Notes: generated by a model from the letters alone, not told the origin. A stretch of 64,000 nucleotides of DNA from Bacteroidales bacterium (GCA_031263015.1 JAISGN010000020.1:1-64000); one strand, 5' to 3'; positions 17,643 through 28,109 are shown, counted from the first letter of the stretch. Numbers and translations: made by a program.

Positions 17643-19736
17643 ATGAAATTAAACAAAATTTTTATCCTCTTAATAGCAACAGTAACAATGATTACAGCCT
17701 GTAAGAAGCCTGCTCAAAAAATGGAGGCAGTGATTGGGAAGCCTGAAATAGAGGTCAAAGACGGCAAACTCTCTCCTGAGGTGCTTTGGTCTTTTGGTCG
17801 TATCGGAGATGTGTCGGTTTCGCCCGATGGAACAAAGGTTCTGTACAGCGTAACCTATTATAGTGTAAAGGAAAACAAGGGTAACGCCGAGCTTTATACG
17901 ATGAATATTGACGGAAGCAGCGTTAAGCGTTTGACAACAACTCCAAAGAGCGAATGGAATGCCGTTTGGAATCCGAAAGGAGACAAGATAGGTTTTCTTT
18001 ATGCTGATGAAAAAGGAGTAAATATCTATGAAATGAATTCTGACGGCACAAACAGAACGGCAATCAGTGATTTCAAGGAAGGAGACTTGGAAGCATTTTC
18101 ATATTCTCCCGACGGAAAAAAAATACTCTACATAAGAGCGGTGAAAAAAGCCGATAAATATGCACAACTGAAAGAAGGATTAGACAAAACTACGGGTCGC
18201 ATCAATGATGATCTTGCTTACAGACATTGGGACGGCTGGGTGGATAACATACCTCAGCCTTTCGTTGCCGAATTTGACGGTAAGAACGTAAAAGAAGGAA
18301 CAAATATTTTGGCAGGAACCGAATACGAATCGCCGATGCGTCCTTGGGGAGGAATAGAACAATTATCCTGGTCTCCGGATTCAAAGACCATTGCCTACAC
18401 ATGCCGTAAAAAAGTCGGTAAAGATTACGCTTTTTCCACCAATTCGGACATTTATCTCTATGATATAAGCACTAAATTGACCGAAAACCTGTCTGAAGGA
18501 ATGATGGGCTACGATCAGAACCCTGTTTTCTCACCTGACGGCAGTCTTTTGGCGTGGGAAAGTATGGAAAGAGACGGATACGAAGCGGATAAGGTGCGTT
18601 TGATGATTTGCAACCTTGCAACAAAGGAAATAAAAGACTATTCCAAGAAATTCGATCAAAATTCCAACGGATTGAAATTTGCAAAGGACGGCAAGAGTAT
18701 TTACTTTATTTCCGACTGGCACGGTAGGGATAATATATACCAACTCTTAATTGCGGAAGACTCAATAAAGCAGATAACAAATTCGGATCAGGATTATACG
18801 GGACTTAATTATATTAATGATAATCTGTTGGTTGCAACTCAGATGAGCATATCTCATCCTGTTGAAGTATGGACTGTCAATCCTCAAACGGGAAAACAAG
18901 CCAAAATATCTTCGGTCAATGATGATTTGATGGCAAAGGTGAAATGGGGAAAAGTGGAAGAACGCTGGTTTAAGGCAACCGATGGAGCGGATTTGCAGTC
19001 TTGGATTATCTATCCGCCCGATTTTGATTCTACAAAGAAATATCCTACATTGTTATATTGCGAAGGCGGTCCTCAATCAACCGTCAGTCAGTTTTGGTCT
19101 TACAGATGGAATTTCCAAATAATGGCTTCTCACGGTTATATCATTGTTGCTCCGAACAGAAGGGGACTTCCGGGATTTGGAACCAAGTGGAATGAAGAGA
19201 TAAGCGGAGATTATGGCGGGCAATGTATGAAAGATTACCTTACTGCGGTAGATGAAATGAGTAAAGAGCCGTATGTGAATAAGGACAGGCTGGGAGCAGT
19301 CGGTGCAAGCTTCGGTGGTTTCTCCGTTTATTGGTTGGCAGGGCATCATAACAAGAGATTCAAATGTTTCATAGCACATAACGGAATGTTTAACTTGGAA
19401 CAGCAATATCTTGAAACGGAAGAAATGTGGTTTGTCAATTGGGACCTCGGCGGAGCATACTGGGATAACAATCCTGTGGCAAAAAGAAGCTATGCTAACT
19501 CACCTCATCGCTTTGTAGATAAATGGGACACTCCTTTATTAGTAATTCATTCCGAGAATGATTACAGAATAGTTGCTTCTCAGGGAATGGCGGCTTACAA
19601 TGCTGCGGTTATAAGAAATATTCCTGCAAGATATTTGTATTTTCCTGACGAAAGCCATTGGGTTTTGAAACCTCAGAATGGCGTTCTTTGGCAAAGAAAC
19701 TTTTTTGATTGGCTTGATATGTGGTTAAAGAAGTAA
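17643..19736 (+). CDS. dpp5: Dipeptidyl-peptidase 5-like S9 serine peptidase, lipoprotein
   Basis: It should remove dipeptides from oligopeptides in the periplasm or on the outer membrane, feeding amino-acid use. A lipobox (ITAC, Cys20) follows the signal peptide. An N-terminal beta-propeller with WD40-like SPDG repeats (SVSPDGTKVLY, YSPDGKKILY, FSPDGSLLAW) covers residues about 45-430. The C-terminal alpha/beta-hydrolase has Ser556 in GASFGGFSVYW, Asp640 in SENDYR and His672 in DESHW. This C-terminal block looks most like the DPP5 (S9C) group known from Porphyromonas. The 697-residue length fits. It has its own promoter, and the DUF3127 gene follows after 43 bases. Confidence 0.92.
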   Translation: MKLNKIFILLIATVTMITACKKPAQKMEAVIGKPEIEVKDGKLSPEVLWSFGRIGDVSVSPDGTKVLYSVTYYSVKENKGNAELYTMNIDGSSVKRLTTTPKSEWNAVWNPKGDKIGFLYADEKGVNIYEMNSDGTNRTAISDFKEGDLEAFSYSPDGKKILYIRAVKKADKYAQLKEGLDKTTGRINDDLAYRHWDGWVDNIPQPFVAEFDGKNVKEGTNILAGTEYESPMRPWGGIEQLSWSPDSKTIAYTCRKKVGKDYAFSTNSDIYLYDISTKLTENLSEGMMGYDQNPVFSPDGSLLAWESMERDGYEADKVRLMICNLATKEIKDYSKKFDQNSNGLKFAKDGKSIYFISDWHGRDNIYQLLIAEDSIKQITNSDQDYTGLNYINDNLLVATQMSISHPVEVWTVNPQTGKQAKISSVNDDLMAKVKWGKVEERWFKATDGADLQSWIIYPPDFDSTKKYPTLLYCEGGPQSTVSQFWSYRWNFQIMASHGYIIVAPNRRGLPGFGTKWNEEISGDYGGQCMKDYLTAVDEMSKEPYVNKDRLGAVGASFGGFSVYWLAGHHNKRFKCFIAHNGMFNLEQQYLETEEMWFVNWDLGGAYWDNNPVAKRSYANSPHRFVDKWDTPLLVIHSENDYRIVASQGMAAYNAAVIRNIPARYLYFPDESHWVLKPQNGVLWQRNFFDWLDMWLKK

Positions 19737-19779
19737 TAACGTAATTAAATAGTAAAACAAACATAAGAAAAGAAATAAA

Positions 19780-20223
19780 ATGGAAATAATAGGTAAATTG
19801 ATTAAGATTTTGCCCGAACAGCGTGGCGAAACAGCAAGAGGAACATGGGCAAGAGGCGGATTTGTGATAGAAACAGAAGAACAATTTTCACGTCAAGTTG
19901 CTTTCACGCTTTTTGGAGAAGATAAACTTGCGATGATTAAAGCAGTGAATATGGGCGAACGCATCAATGTGCATTTCTCTCCTGAATCCCGTGAATTCAA
20001 TGAACGCTGGTACACGGATTTACGCTGTTTCAGAATAGACAAGTTTAACCCTGTTTCAGGCAATGACTATTCCCAAAACACCAATCCTTATCCTCAAAAT
20101 CCGGCATCATATCCTACCAACAATGCTCCTGCACCTGCCGATAATACAATGGCACCTCCTCCAACTTATGAGGCAGGAAATTTCAATCAACCCGCAACGG
20201 AAGATGATGATTTGCCGTTCTAA
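19780..20223 (+). CDS. DUF3127 protein with an SSB-like acidic tip
   Basis: A protein of 147 residues. Residues 1-92 match DUF3127 (MEIIGKLIKILPEQ, then RGGFVIET, then RWYTDLRCFRI), which has an OB-fold-like pattern. The remainder is a low-complexity linker rich in Asn, Pro, Ala and Tyr. It ends exactly in DDDLPF, almost the same as the DDDIPF tip by which single-strand DNA-binding proteins recruit repair and replication partners. This suggests a role with DNA and replication proteins; I infer it from architecture only. The GT2 gene follows after 11 bases, with no obvious link in function. Confidence 0.9.
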   Translation: MEIIGKLIKILPEQRGETARGTWARGGFVIETEEQFSRQVAFTLFGEDKLAMIKAVNMGERINVHFSPESREFNERWYTDLRCFRIDKFNPVSGNDYSQNTNPYPQNPASYPTNNAPAPADNTMAPPPTYEAGNFNQPATEDDDLPF

Positions 20224-20234
20224 ATCAAGAATAG

Positions 20235-21197
20235 ATGGCTAAAAAAGTCAGCATCCTCATTCCGGCTTACAACGAAGAGAAAGTATTGCATTTATTGTAT
20301 GCAAGGCTGAAATCATTGACCGATTCATTGCCGCAATATGAGTGGGAAATGCTTTTTATCAATGACGGCAGCAAAGATAATACGCTTGCCGTACTATTCA
20401 GTCTTCGTAAGGAAGATACGAGAGTTAATATTATTGACCTGTCCCGCAACTATGGCAAGGAGATTGCTATGCTTGCGGGTTTTGATTACGCAAGCGGCGA
20501 TTGTGCAATAGTCATTGATGCCGACCTTCAAGACCCTCCGGAACTCATTTCGCAGATGTTGCAATATTGGGAGGAAGGTTACGATGATGTTTATGCCAAA
20601 AGACGCTCACGAAAAGGCGAATCATTTCTCAAAAAGAAGACTTCGGCGTGGTTTTACAAGATATTGCAACGCACAACCAAGATAACAATCCAATTAGACA
20701 CGGGAGATTTTCGCTTACTTGACCGTTCGTGCATAGAGGCTTTGAAACAAATACGCGAAAGCAGCCGTTACACCAAAGGGATGTTCAGTTGGATAGGATA
20801 CAGAAAGAAAGAAATTCTTTTTGACCGCGATCAGCGAGCAGCAGGCGAAACAAAATGGAATTATTTCAAACTTTTCTCACTCGCAATTGAAGGAATAACG
20901 TCATTTACCACTGCTCCGTTACGCATATCCACTATTATAGGCGTTTTGGTGTCGCTTTCGTCATTTGCATACCTTATTTACATGATAATAGACACTGTTT
21001 TCAACGGCAATCCCATTGCAGGATACGCTTCAACCATTGTTATCATATTATTTCTCGGCGGAGTACAGTTACTATCGCTCGGAGTAATCGGCGAATACAT
21101 ATCAAGAATTTTTGTAGAGACCAAAAGGCGACCTCCATACTTCGTTCGCAGTTTCAACGATGAGAAAATACCGCCGCAAAACCGCAAACAGAATTAA
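20235..21197 (+). CDS. Family 2 glycosyltransferase, polyprenyl-phosphate type
   Basis: It probably transfers a sugar from a nucleotide sugar to a polyprenyl phosphate on the inner face of the membrane. The GT-A domain (residues about 5-165) has SILIPAYNEE, the DXD-like DADLQDPPE and the acceptor-side DTGDFRLLDR. Two C-terminal membrane helices (about 235-257 and 268-293) match the DPM1/GtrB/ArnC group. The 320-residue length is typical. The substrate is unknown. It is the last gene of the dpp5-DUF3127-GT2 run; repeat array 5 follows. Confidence 0.93.
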   Translation: MAKKVSILIPAYNEEKVLHLLYARLKSLTDSLPQYEWEMLFINDGSKDNTLAVLFSLRKEDTRVNIIDLSRNYGKEIAMLAGFDYASGDCAIVIDADLQDPPELISQMLQYWEEGYDDVYAKRRSRKGESFLKKKTSAWFYKILQRTTKITIQLDTGDFRLLDRSCIEALKQIRESSRYTKGMFSWIGYRKKEILFDRDQRAAGETKWNYFKLFSLAIEGITSFTTAPLRISTIIGVLVSLSSFAYLIYMIIDTVFNGNPIAGYASTIVIILFLGGVQLLSLGVIGEYISRIFVETKRRPPYFVRSFNDEKIPPQNRKQN

Positions 21198-21241
21198 CCC
21201 AACTTTCTTTCGGAAAGCGTCAATCAAAGACGAACAAAATA

Positions 21242-21315
21242 AAACAGCCTTTCGCTAAAATGAAAGGCTGTTTTATTTTTACCAAAGGCTGTTTCATTCG
21301 CACCGAACAGCCTTT
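21242..21315. repeat. 21-bp-period intergenic repeat array 5
   Basis: Cores at 21242 (AAACAGCCTTT), 21263 and 21284 (AAAGGCTGTTT) and 21305 (GAACAGCCTTT). It lies between the GT2 gene and the second adhesin gene. Confidence 0.93.
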
Positions 21316-21410
21316 TGTTTTGAGCAAACGGGAAGACGCCGCACGGATACGCAGGATAATGAAAATATTACAAGAATAAAGCACAAAAGAATGCCTTTAT
21401 ATAAGATTAA

Positions 21411-21454
21411 AAATAAGCAATATATGACCTTAATAGGGTTTTGAGTTGCTTATT
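21411..21454. repeat. 10-bp perfect inverted repeat in the adhesin leader region
   Basis: AAATAAGCAA (21411-21420) pairs with TTGCTTATTT (21445-21454). No T tail follows, so it does not look like a simple terminator. The rest of 21455-21573 is AT-rich and I see nothing else in it. Confidence 0.55.
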
Positions 21455-21573
21455 TGAGATAAAACTACCCTGATTTCCGATTTCACAACAGCCATTGTTC
21501 GTCTAATAAAATTTTTACAAACAGGCATTTACACAAATGCTATATAAATTTTTTGCAAATTTTAACATTTTAA

Positions 21574-21605
21574 TTTGGTCGTTAGGCTTTATATTAGTAT
21601 CTTTG
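21574..21605 (+). promoter_or_regulatory. Promoter of the second giant adhesin gene
   Basis: TTTG (21574-21577), 20 bases, TATCTTTG (21598-21605): a full consensus promoter, leaving a leader of about 50 bases. Confidence 0.8.
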
Positions 21606-21661
21606 GAAATAATTTACTCTGATAACTAAATATTTTTTTATAAACTAACTCAATTACACAA

Positions 21662-24600
21662 ATGAAACGACTAATGTTTTTCTTAATGGCAATTGTTTTT
21701 GCCATCGAGGGATTTGCCGCAACCGGAAGCCCTCATGTGTTCCGCAATTCGGATAACGGCGGAACAATCTCTGTTCAAAACGAAACGGATTCAGTTCCTT
21801 TCGTTATCAACTCACTTCCCTACTCTCAGGATTTTGATTCCTACGGCACAGGAAGCAGTGCCTATCCCACAGAATGGACAAAATTAAATACCTACACTCA
21901 ATTCAATGTGCCGTATATTATCTCTACGCCGACACATTCAGGCAGCGGCTCGTTGTATTTTAACACCGCACAGAACACATATAATATCGCTGTGCTGCCA
22001 CGAATAGATACTTCCATTGCAGTTAATACCATAAATCTGGAATTTGAATACTATCGCTCGGCAGCATCTTCCGTATTGACGGTTGGCGTTATGACCGACC
22101 CGACAGATGCTTCTACTTTCACGCCTGTTGCAACCGTGATAAACACATCTAACTACAACTGGCAGCATCAGGCAATCCCTTTTCTGTCTTATACTGGCAC
22201 GGGCAAATACATTGCTTTCAAATTTGAGGCAAACTATTATTCCGGCTACATTGATGATGTGGTTTTGACGGAAATACCTCTCTGTGCTCCGGCTTATAAT
22301 CTGAATGCACGGATTGCCTCTTCTTCGGTCGTTGAACTTGATTGGTTGAATAACAGTCGTGTTTCCGATTGGCAGATTGCTTGTGGGGCGCTAAATGTCT
22401 TTGATACCACCGATGCATCATCTTATTCTACCGTAACTGTTGCTAACAATCCTGCATTCCCTTATGTATTTACGGGGTTGGTTGCAGGTAATTCATATAG
22501 TTTTGCAGTAAGGCAATCTTGCGGAGGGGCATGGAGTAATATTATTAACGTAACTATGCCTATGGAAGCAGCATCTCTGCCTTATACAAACAACTTTGCC
22601 GATGCCGAAGAGAACTCTTATTGGATTCTTAGCAATAGTGATGCTACTAATGTCCAGTCTAACAAATGGTTTATCGGACAAGGCAGAGATGTTTTGTCAA
22701 ACGGATACGCTACTCCAGCGGATAGCAATGATAATTACAGCCTTTATATCTCTTCTAACGCCAATGGCGACAGCAATATCTATCTTCCTACCTCTACAAA
22801 GACGTATGCGTATAGGGATTTCGCCATTCCCGACAACACAAGCGAGTTAAAACTCAGCCTTGATTGGAGAGCAAAAGGTGCTTCTGCGTCTAATGACTTT
22901 TTACGTTTGTATTGGATGCCGATTGACGTGCCTGTAACTGACGGACAGACCATTCCGTCCGCATATTCTACCTCTGCACAGATTGGAAACTACACAGGTG
23001 GCAGCGGAACTTTGACTTTAAACAACGATACGACTTGGAACACACTTGAAATCCCTGTTTCATCGGCACAATTCCCTAATTTGGCAAACAGAACTTGGCG
23101 TCTGTATTTTTATTGGCAAAATTCAACAGCGGCATCCGCCGTTCAACCGCCGGCAGCCATAGATAACCTTTCTTTAAAGGTCATATCATGCAAACGACCT
23201 ACTAATATAGAAGTAGTATCTATGGAAACAACCAGTTCAACTCTTAACTGGACGGACAGCAGCAGCGTTGCAAGATGGGATATTCAATATATGCCGTCAT
23301 CTTTCACTAATTGGGCAAATGCAACGCAGGTAACAGCAAACTCAAAGCCTTATACATTGCAATATTTGCAACCAAACACATCATACAAACTAAGGATTAA
23401 GGCAATCAATGACTCTTATGAGGAAAGCAACTGGTCAAATACGCTTACCTTTACTACTAATTGCGAAGCGATAGACCTTTCTACCGAATGGACGGAAAGT
23501 TTTGAGGGCATAAACACAAACAATGTATTGCCATCATGCTGGAAGGCTACAAATTTAGGAAGCAGAATTTACACTTATACCTCATCTCAATCCCGCAACA
23601 GGATACCTCACAGCGGCACAAAGTACGTATATTTCAGGTATGGTTGCCAAGATACGCTTACTACGCCGTCTTTTAATCTGGAACAGAACATTGCCTACAG
23701 GTTCTCTTTCTATTATATCACCGACAGCACCGAAGCATGGCAGAATCTCAAAGTAAATGTTTATGATGCAAGCGATAATAGTTTTGTTAATACGATTGGC
23801 GCTCCTGTTTCAGGCTTTACAACCAATCAATACAACAGATACGAATGTCTATTCACACCTTCGCAAGACGGAACATACTTATTTGAAATTGTAGGTCAGA
23901 GCACATCTTCTTCTTGGTACTTAACGCTGGACGATTTCAAGCTTGAAATTGCTCCTTTATGCCCTGAGGTCAATTCTTTTGCTGCTTCTGTCGGGGCTAA
24001 TTCATCAATAAACGTATCATGGGACACAATCGGCGGCGTGGCATCAACTTGGACAATTGCCTATGCTCAAACCGATTCATCTTCTTTTGACCCTCAAACG
24101 ACAAACAGCCACATCGCCGTAACAACTATTGATTTCCCATACAATATTCCTAATCTGACAGCAGGAGCAACCTATTCCATCGCTATGAAAAACAATTGCG
24201 GCGAAATATGGACAAGTCCTGCTCAAATCACTCTGCCTTTGGTTAAAACGCTTCCTTATTCCCAAGATTTTGAAGACACAACCAATGTTGCAGAATGGAA
24301 TATCGTTTCAAGCAACTCAACATCGTGGTTCATCGGACATACAACCGAAAGCGGCAACTCACTATATATTTCCAACAACGGCGGTAACAATAACACCTAT
24401 GGCAGTAATGCGGCTTTATCCTTTGCTTATGCGGCAATAGACTTCGGCAGCAGCAACTTCTATCGTCTTTCTTTTGACTGGAAAGCACAGGGCGACATAA
24501 GCGGACAGGCAGACAGAATGCAGGTGTATTTAGTCCCTGACGGCTTTGCATTCCCTACCACCATCGGCACTGCAACCGGAGCATGGTTACAAGGCAACGA

Positions 24601-27600
24601 TGTACATAAATTAGGTAACGATTTATTCGGACAAGGTTCTGCTTGGATGAATGCTGAATACATTTTAACGAATGCTGATTACGCTGACACGAAACAATAC
24701 TTGGTTTTTGCGTGGTATAATAATTCGGATGCCAATGTAAGCAATCCTGCGGCAGCCGTTGATAATATCTCGCTCATCGGCAGCAATTGCGGTTTTGTTA
24801 GCAACGTTCATACCACCAGTGTAGGAGCAGACTATGCTGTTATCACCTTTAATTGTTCCAATGACTCTGTTTCCGCATTTGAATACGCATTCGGACCTGC
24901 GGAAAGCACCGATTCTCCCGATGTAGGCAACGTAGAATCTGTTCAAAACACTACTTTCACAATCTCAAATCTGAATTCAGGTACATTATATAATGTATGG
25001 GTGCGACCAATCTGCTCCGAAGAATCACAATGGAGCCATTTAGCATCATTTTCTACGATTGCAGTCTGCACACCGCCTGCAAACCTGTCTCTAAATGCTG
25101 TCGGCACAACATCAGCGACTATTTCATGGACACCATCCCCTGCTGCAAATAACTATAATGTGGTATGCGGCGAGCATGGTTTCAGTTTGGAAAACGGAGA
25201 GCAAATAATAGATGATGTAACATCTGATTCCATTTATATATTATCAGGTTTAATTTCCGGCACATCTTATGACGTTTATGTGAAATCAGATTGCGACGGC
25301 GACCAATCATCTTTATGGGAAATGATAACTTTAACTACTCCCGTTGCAACGCAGACTTTGCCTTATAATCAGAACTTTGAAGACCTCACAAACATAAATG
25401 AGTGGGAGTATTACTCAAACGGACAAAATGCTTGGGTGATTGGTTCTGCTACGGGCAACGAAGGCAACTCTCTTTACATATCTAATAATTCCACAGACAA
25501 CGCTTATACTACAACAGCAACGTCTTCGTCTTATGCTTGCGTGTATGTTCATTTTGATACAGCCTCTCAATATTTTATTTCTTTTGATTGGAAGAGCAAG
25601 GGCGAACAAAGTTATGACAAGATGAGAGTTTATGCTGCCGACAGCAACGTTGCATTGCCTACATCTTGGAGTAACTGGTTTAGTAATTGGGTAGCAGACG
25701 GCATTACTTTGCTTAGTCCCGATTATCAGGAGCAAAATACTTGGCAACACGCATCTCTGTTGTTGGATTCCGCATCTTACGCCGGCAAAACAAAGAAAAT
25801 CATTTTTGCTTGGACGAATGACTTTACCGGAGGTGTGAATCCACCGGCTGCAATAGACAATTTATCTATTCAAGGTCTGAATTGCCGGACGCCAAACAAT
25901 ATTACGGCAAGCGAAATCACTCCTTTCACGGCAAGATTGTCTTGGTCGGGAGCAAGCATCGGCACTTACAACGTGAAATACGGCTATGTGGGTACGGCAG
26001 ATTCAACTTTGCAAACAGCAATCGTAAGCAATGACACAACTATTGTCTTAACCGGCTTGACTTCGGAGAGCAATTATGTGTTCTATGTGAAGACTGATTG
26101 TGGCGACGGCACATCTTCTCTTTGGGCATCTGCACAATTTACAACGGCAATCTCATGTCCTAAGCCTACCTCTTTACTTATTTCCGACCTTAGCCAGACT
26201 TCTGCCAAATTATCTTGGACCGGTAACGGTATTGCTACGGAATATATAGTTGAATACGGCTCTTCGGACAACACTATGACACAAATCAGCGTTCAGGACA
26301 CGTTTGTAGTTTTGACTAACTTGACTGCGGCAACCGATTACTCAATAAAATTAAGGGCTAACTGCGGTGGCGGCGACACTTCTTCATTTGCTACAACTAC
26401 ATTCACAACTCCTTGCAATGTGTTCTCTTCCTATCCTTGGCATGAGACATTTGAGGATAATTCATCATCATTTTCTTGCTGGACAATAGCCTCTTCCGGT
26501 TATCGTCATTGGGAATTAACGACTACGGGCTCAAATCCTACTTGCAGTCCGAAGGGCGGTCAATCTATGATAAAGTTCCAAAGTTATTCGGTGTCATCTA
26601 ATTCATGGACAACAGCCGTTACTCCGCCTCTTGCATTGGATTCTTCTCTTATTGTATCGTTCTGGATGTATAGAGACGGCTCTTCGCCGGTTAATGATAG
26701 GGTTGTAGTGATGTTTAACAACACTCCGGACACCATAGGGGCTACAATATTGGGCGAAGTCGGCAGATACAGCAACTCTATTGCCGATTGGGACTCCATA
26801 CACTACACTATACAGGCGCAAAACGGCGGAACGGGATACGTAATCCTCAAAGCAATTGCGGGAGGTGTCGGAAGAAATATCTTTGTTGATGATTTCCGCA
26901 TCTCATACCTTAATCCTCCGGCACCGGAACCTTGTTTGCCCGTATCAAACCTTGCTTTGAGCGATACGACTCAAACAACGGCGACCATAACATGGGCTTC
27001 AAGCACAACGGCAAGCGGTTATGAGGTGAAATTAGGAGATAATGCTGCGGTTATAGAAAGCAATACTACTCATACATTTGATAGCCTTGCAGCAGGAACT
27101 ACTTACACGGCATTCGTTCGCTCAATCTGTAACGAAGATACTTATTCCGACTGGGACAGCATTCAATTCACAACCGCAACACCGGTTATTATTCCATGCG
27201 ATGCACCAACGGCTTTAATCGCTTCTCAAATAACCGATACGTCTGCTGTTTTGACTTGGACATCAAGTGCTTCCGCTTGGCAGATAACAACGGATACCAC
27301 AGCCAACCCTCTTATCACCGATGAGGTTGCAGCAACCACATATTCCATCAGCGGTTTGACGCCATCAACATCTTATACTTATTATGTAAGAGCAAATTGC
27401 GGTGAAACGTTGTCGGCTTTTGTCGGCGTACAATTCACAACCGCCGATGCCGAACCTGATATCATTGACCCTGTTATAATGATGGATACTGCGGTAACAA
27501 TCATTTGCAGCAATGATTCATTAGCCGGTGCCATCCTTAGAGGCTCTCTGGTAAATATGGGCTCACCTGCTACGACCGAAACAGGCTTTGTCTATGCTCA

Positions 27601-28054
27601 AACGCCGAATGTAAATTACGAAAACGGCACTATAATAGTTTTACCGCTGACGGAAATCGGCAACTTTGAGTGTCACGTGGGCGGATTGAAGCAAGACACA
27701 ACTTATTACGTCAATGCATTCGCCAGAAAGGCTGACGGCTCGTATGCATACGGCACAGAAATACATTTTACCTATGCTTGCAACTCCTTAAACGACATTT
27801 TGTCAAGCCGAATTGCAATAAACATCTATCCTAATCCTGCTAATCACACGGCAACGTTAAGTGTTGATGGTTTGAATGACGATGCAAACGTTACGATAAC
27901 CGACCTCACGGGCAAGATTGTAGGCAAGATGGTGATGAAAGCAAATCAGAAGACTTTGACATTAAACGTTAAAGATTATGCGGCAGGCATTTACTACATC
28001 AGAATCCTAAACAACGACATCAATAAGACGCAAAAATTGATTGTTAATAAATAA
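21662..28054 (+). CDS. Giant type IX-secreted adhesin-like protein
   Basis: A protein of 2,130 residues with a signal peptide (MKRLMFFLMAIVFAIEGFAA). Six cleaved-adhesin/MAM-like modules start near residues 52, 305, 608, 863, 1233 and 1591 (for example LPYSQDFEDTTNVAEW), each followed by fibronectin III modules (patterns such as ATISWTPS, then LISGTSYDVYVKSDC). Two more fibronectin modules and a related domain run to about residue 2045. The last 80 residues are a type A type IX sorting domain: IYPNPANHTATLSV, LTGKIVGK, GIYYIRI. It should be exported by the Sec pathway and then by type IX secretion and attached at the surface. It is a close paralogue of the protein at 1-6601. Ligand unknown. 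It has its own promoter and terminator. Confidence 0.93.
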   Translation: MKRLMFFLMAIVFAIEGFAATGSPHVFRNSDNGGTISVQNETDSVPFVINSLPYSQDFDSYGTGSSAYPTEWTKLNTYTQFNVPYIISTPTHSGSGSLYFNTAQNTYNIAVLPRIDTSIAVNTINLEFEYYRSAASSVLTVGVMTDPTDASTFTPVATVINTSNYNWQHQAIPFLSYTGTGKYIAFKFEANYYSGYIDDVVLTEIPLCAPAYNLNARIASSSVVELDWLNNSRVSDWQIACGALNVFDTTDASSYSTVTVANNPAFPYVFTGLVAGNSYSFAVRQSCGGAWSNIINVTMPMEAASLPYTNNFADAEENSYWILSNSDATNVQSNKWFIGQGRDVLSNGYATPADSNDNYSLYISSNANGDSNIYLPTSTKTYAYRDFAIPDNTSELKLSLDWRAKGASASNDFLRLYWMPIDVPVTDGQTIPSAYSTSAQIGNYTGGSGTLTLNNDTTWNTLEIPVSSAQFPNLANRTWRLYFYWQNSTAASAVQPPAAIDNLSLKVISCKRPTNIEVVSMETTSSTLNWTDSSSVARWDIQYMPSSFTNWANATQVTANSKPYTLQYLQPNTSYKLRIKAINDSYEESNWSNTLTFTTNCEAIDLSTEWTESFEGINTNNVLPSCWKATNLGSRIYTYTSSQSRNRIPHSGTKYVYFRYGCQDTLTTPSFNLEQNIAYRFSFYYITDSTEAWQNLKVNVYDASDNSFVNTIGAPVSGFTTNQYNRYECLFTPSQDGTYLFEIVGQSTSSSWYLTLDDFKLEIAPLCPEVNSFAASVGANSSINVSWDTIGGVASTWTIAYAQTDSSSFDPQTTNSHIAVTTIDFPYNIPNLTAGATYSIAMKNNCGEIWTSPAQITLPLVKTLPYSQDFEDTTNVAEWNIVSSNSTSWFIGHTTESGNSLYISNNGGNNNTYGSNAALSFAYAAIDFGSSNFYRLSFDWKAQGDISGQADRMQVYLVPDGFAFPTTIGTATGAWLQGNDVHKLGNDLFGQGSAWMNAEYILTNADYADTKQYLVFAWYNNSDANVSNPAAAVDNISLIGSNCGFVSNVHTTSVGADYAVITFNCSNDSVSAFEYAFGPAESTDSPDVGNVESVQNTTFTISNLNSGTLYNVWVRPICSEESQWSHLASFSTIAVCTPPANLSLNAVGTTSATISWTPSPAANNYNVVCGEHGFSLENGEQIIDDVTSDSIYILSGLISGTSYDVYVKSDCDGDQSSLWEMITLTTPVATQTLPYNQNFEDLTNINEWEYYSNGQNAWVIGSATGNEGNSLYISNNSTDNAYTTTATSSSYACVYVHFDTASQYFISFDWKSKGEQSYDKMRVYAADSNVALPTSWSNWFSNWVADGITLLSPDYQEQNTWQHASLLLDSASYAGKTKKIIFAWTNDFTGGVNPPAAIDNLSIQGLNCRTPNNITASEITPFTARLSWSGASIGTYNVKYGYVGTADSTLQTAIVSNDTTIVLTGLTSESNYVFYVKTDCGDGTSSLWASAQFTTAISCPKPTSLLISDLSQTSAKLSWTGNGIATEYIVEYGSSDNTMTQISVQDTFVVLTNLTAATDYSIKLRANCGGGDTSSFATTTFTTPCNVFSSYPWHETFEDNSSSFSCWTIASSGYRHWELTTTGSNPTCSPKGGQSMIKFQSYSVSSNSWTTAVTPPLALDSSLIVSFWMYRDGSSPVNDRVVVMFNNTPDTIGATILGEVGRYSNSIADWDSIHYTIQAQNGGTGYVILKAIAGGVGRNIFVDDFRISYLNPPAPEPCLPVSNLALSDTTQTTATITWASSTTASGYEVKLGDNAAVIESNTTHTFDSLAAGTTYTAFVRSICNEDTYSDWDSIQFTTATPVIIPCDAPTALIASQITDTSAVLTWTSSASAWQITTDTTANPLITDEVAATTYSISGLTPSTSYTYYVRANCGETLSAFVGVQFTTADAEPDIIDPVIMMDTAVTIICSNDSLAGAILRGSLVNMGSPATTETGFVYAQTPNVNYENGTIIVLPLTEIGNFECHVGGLKQDTTYYVNAFARKADGSYAYGTEIHFTYACNSLNDILSSRIAINIYPNPANHTATLSVDGLNDDANVTITDLTGKIVGKMVMKANQKTLTLNVKDYAAGIYYIRILNNDINKTQKLIVNK

Positions 28055-28080
28055 GGGATTTACAAAATCCTGATTCACGG

Positions 28081-28109
28081 GGGCAGATAGTCATATCTGC
28101 CCTTTTTTT
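28081..28109 (+). terminator. Terminator of the second adhesin gene
   Basis: GGGCAGATA (28081-28089) pairs with TATCTGCCC (28094-28102), followed by seven T. Confidence 0.93.
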
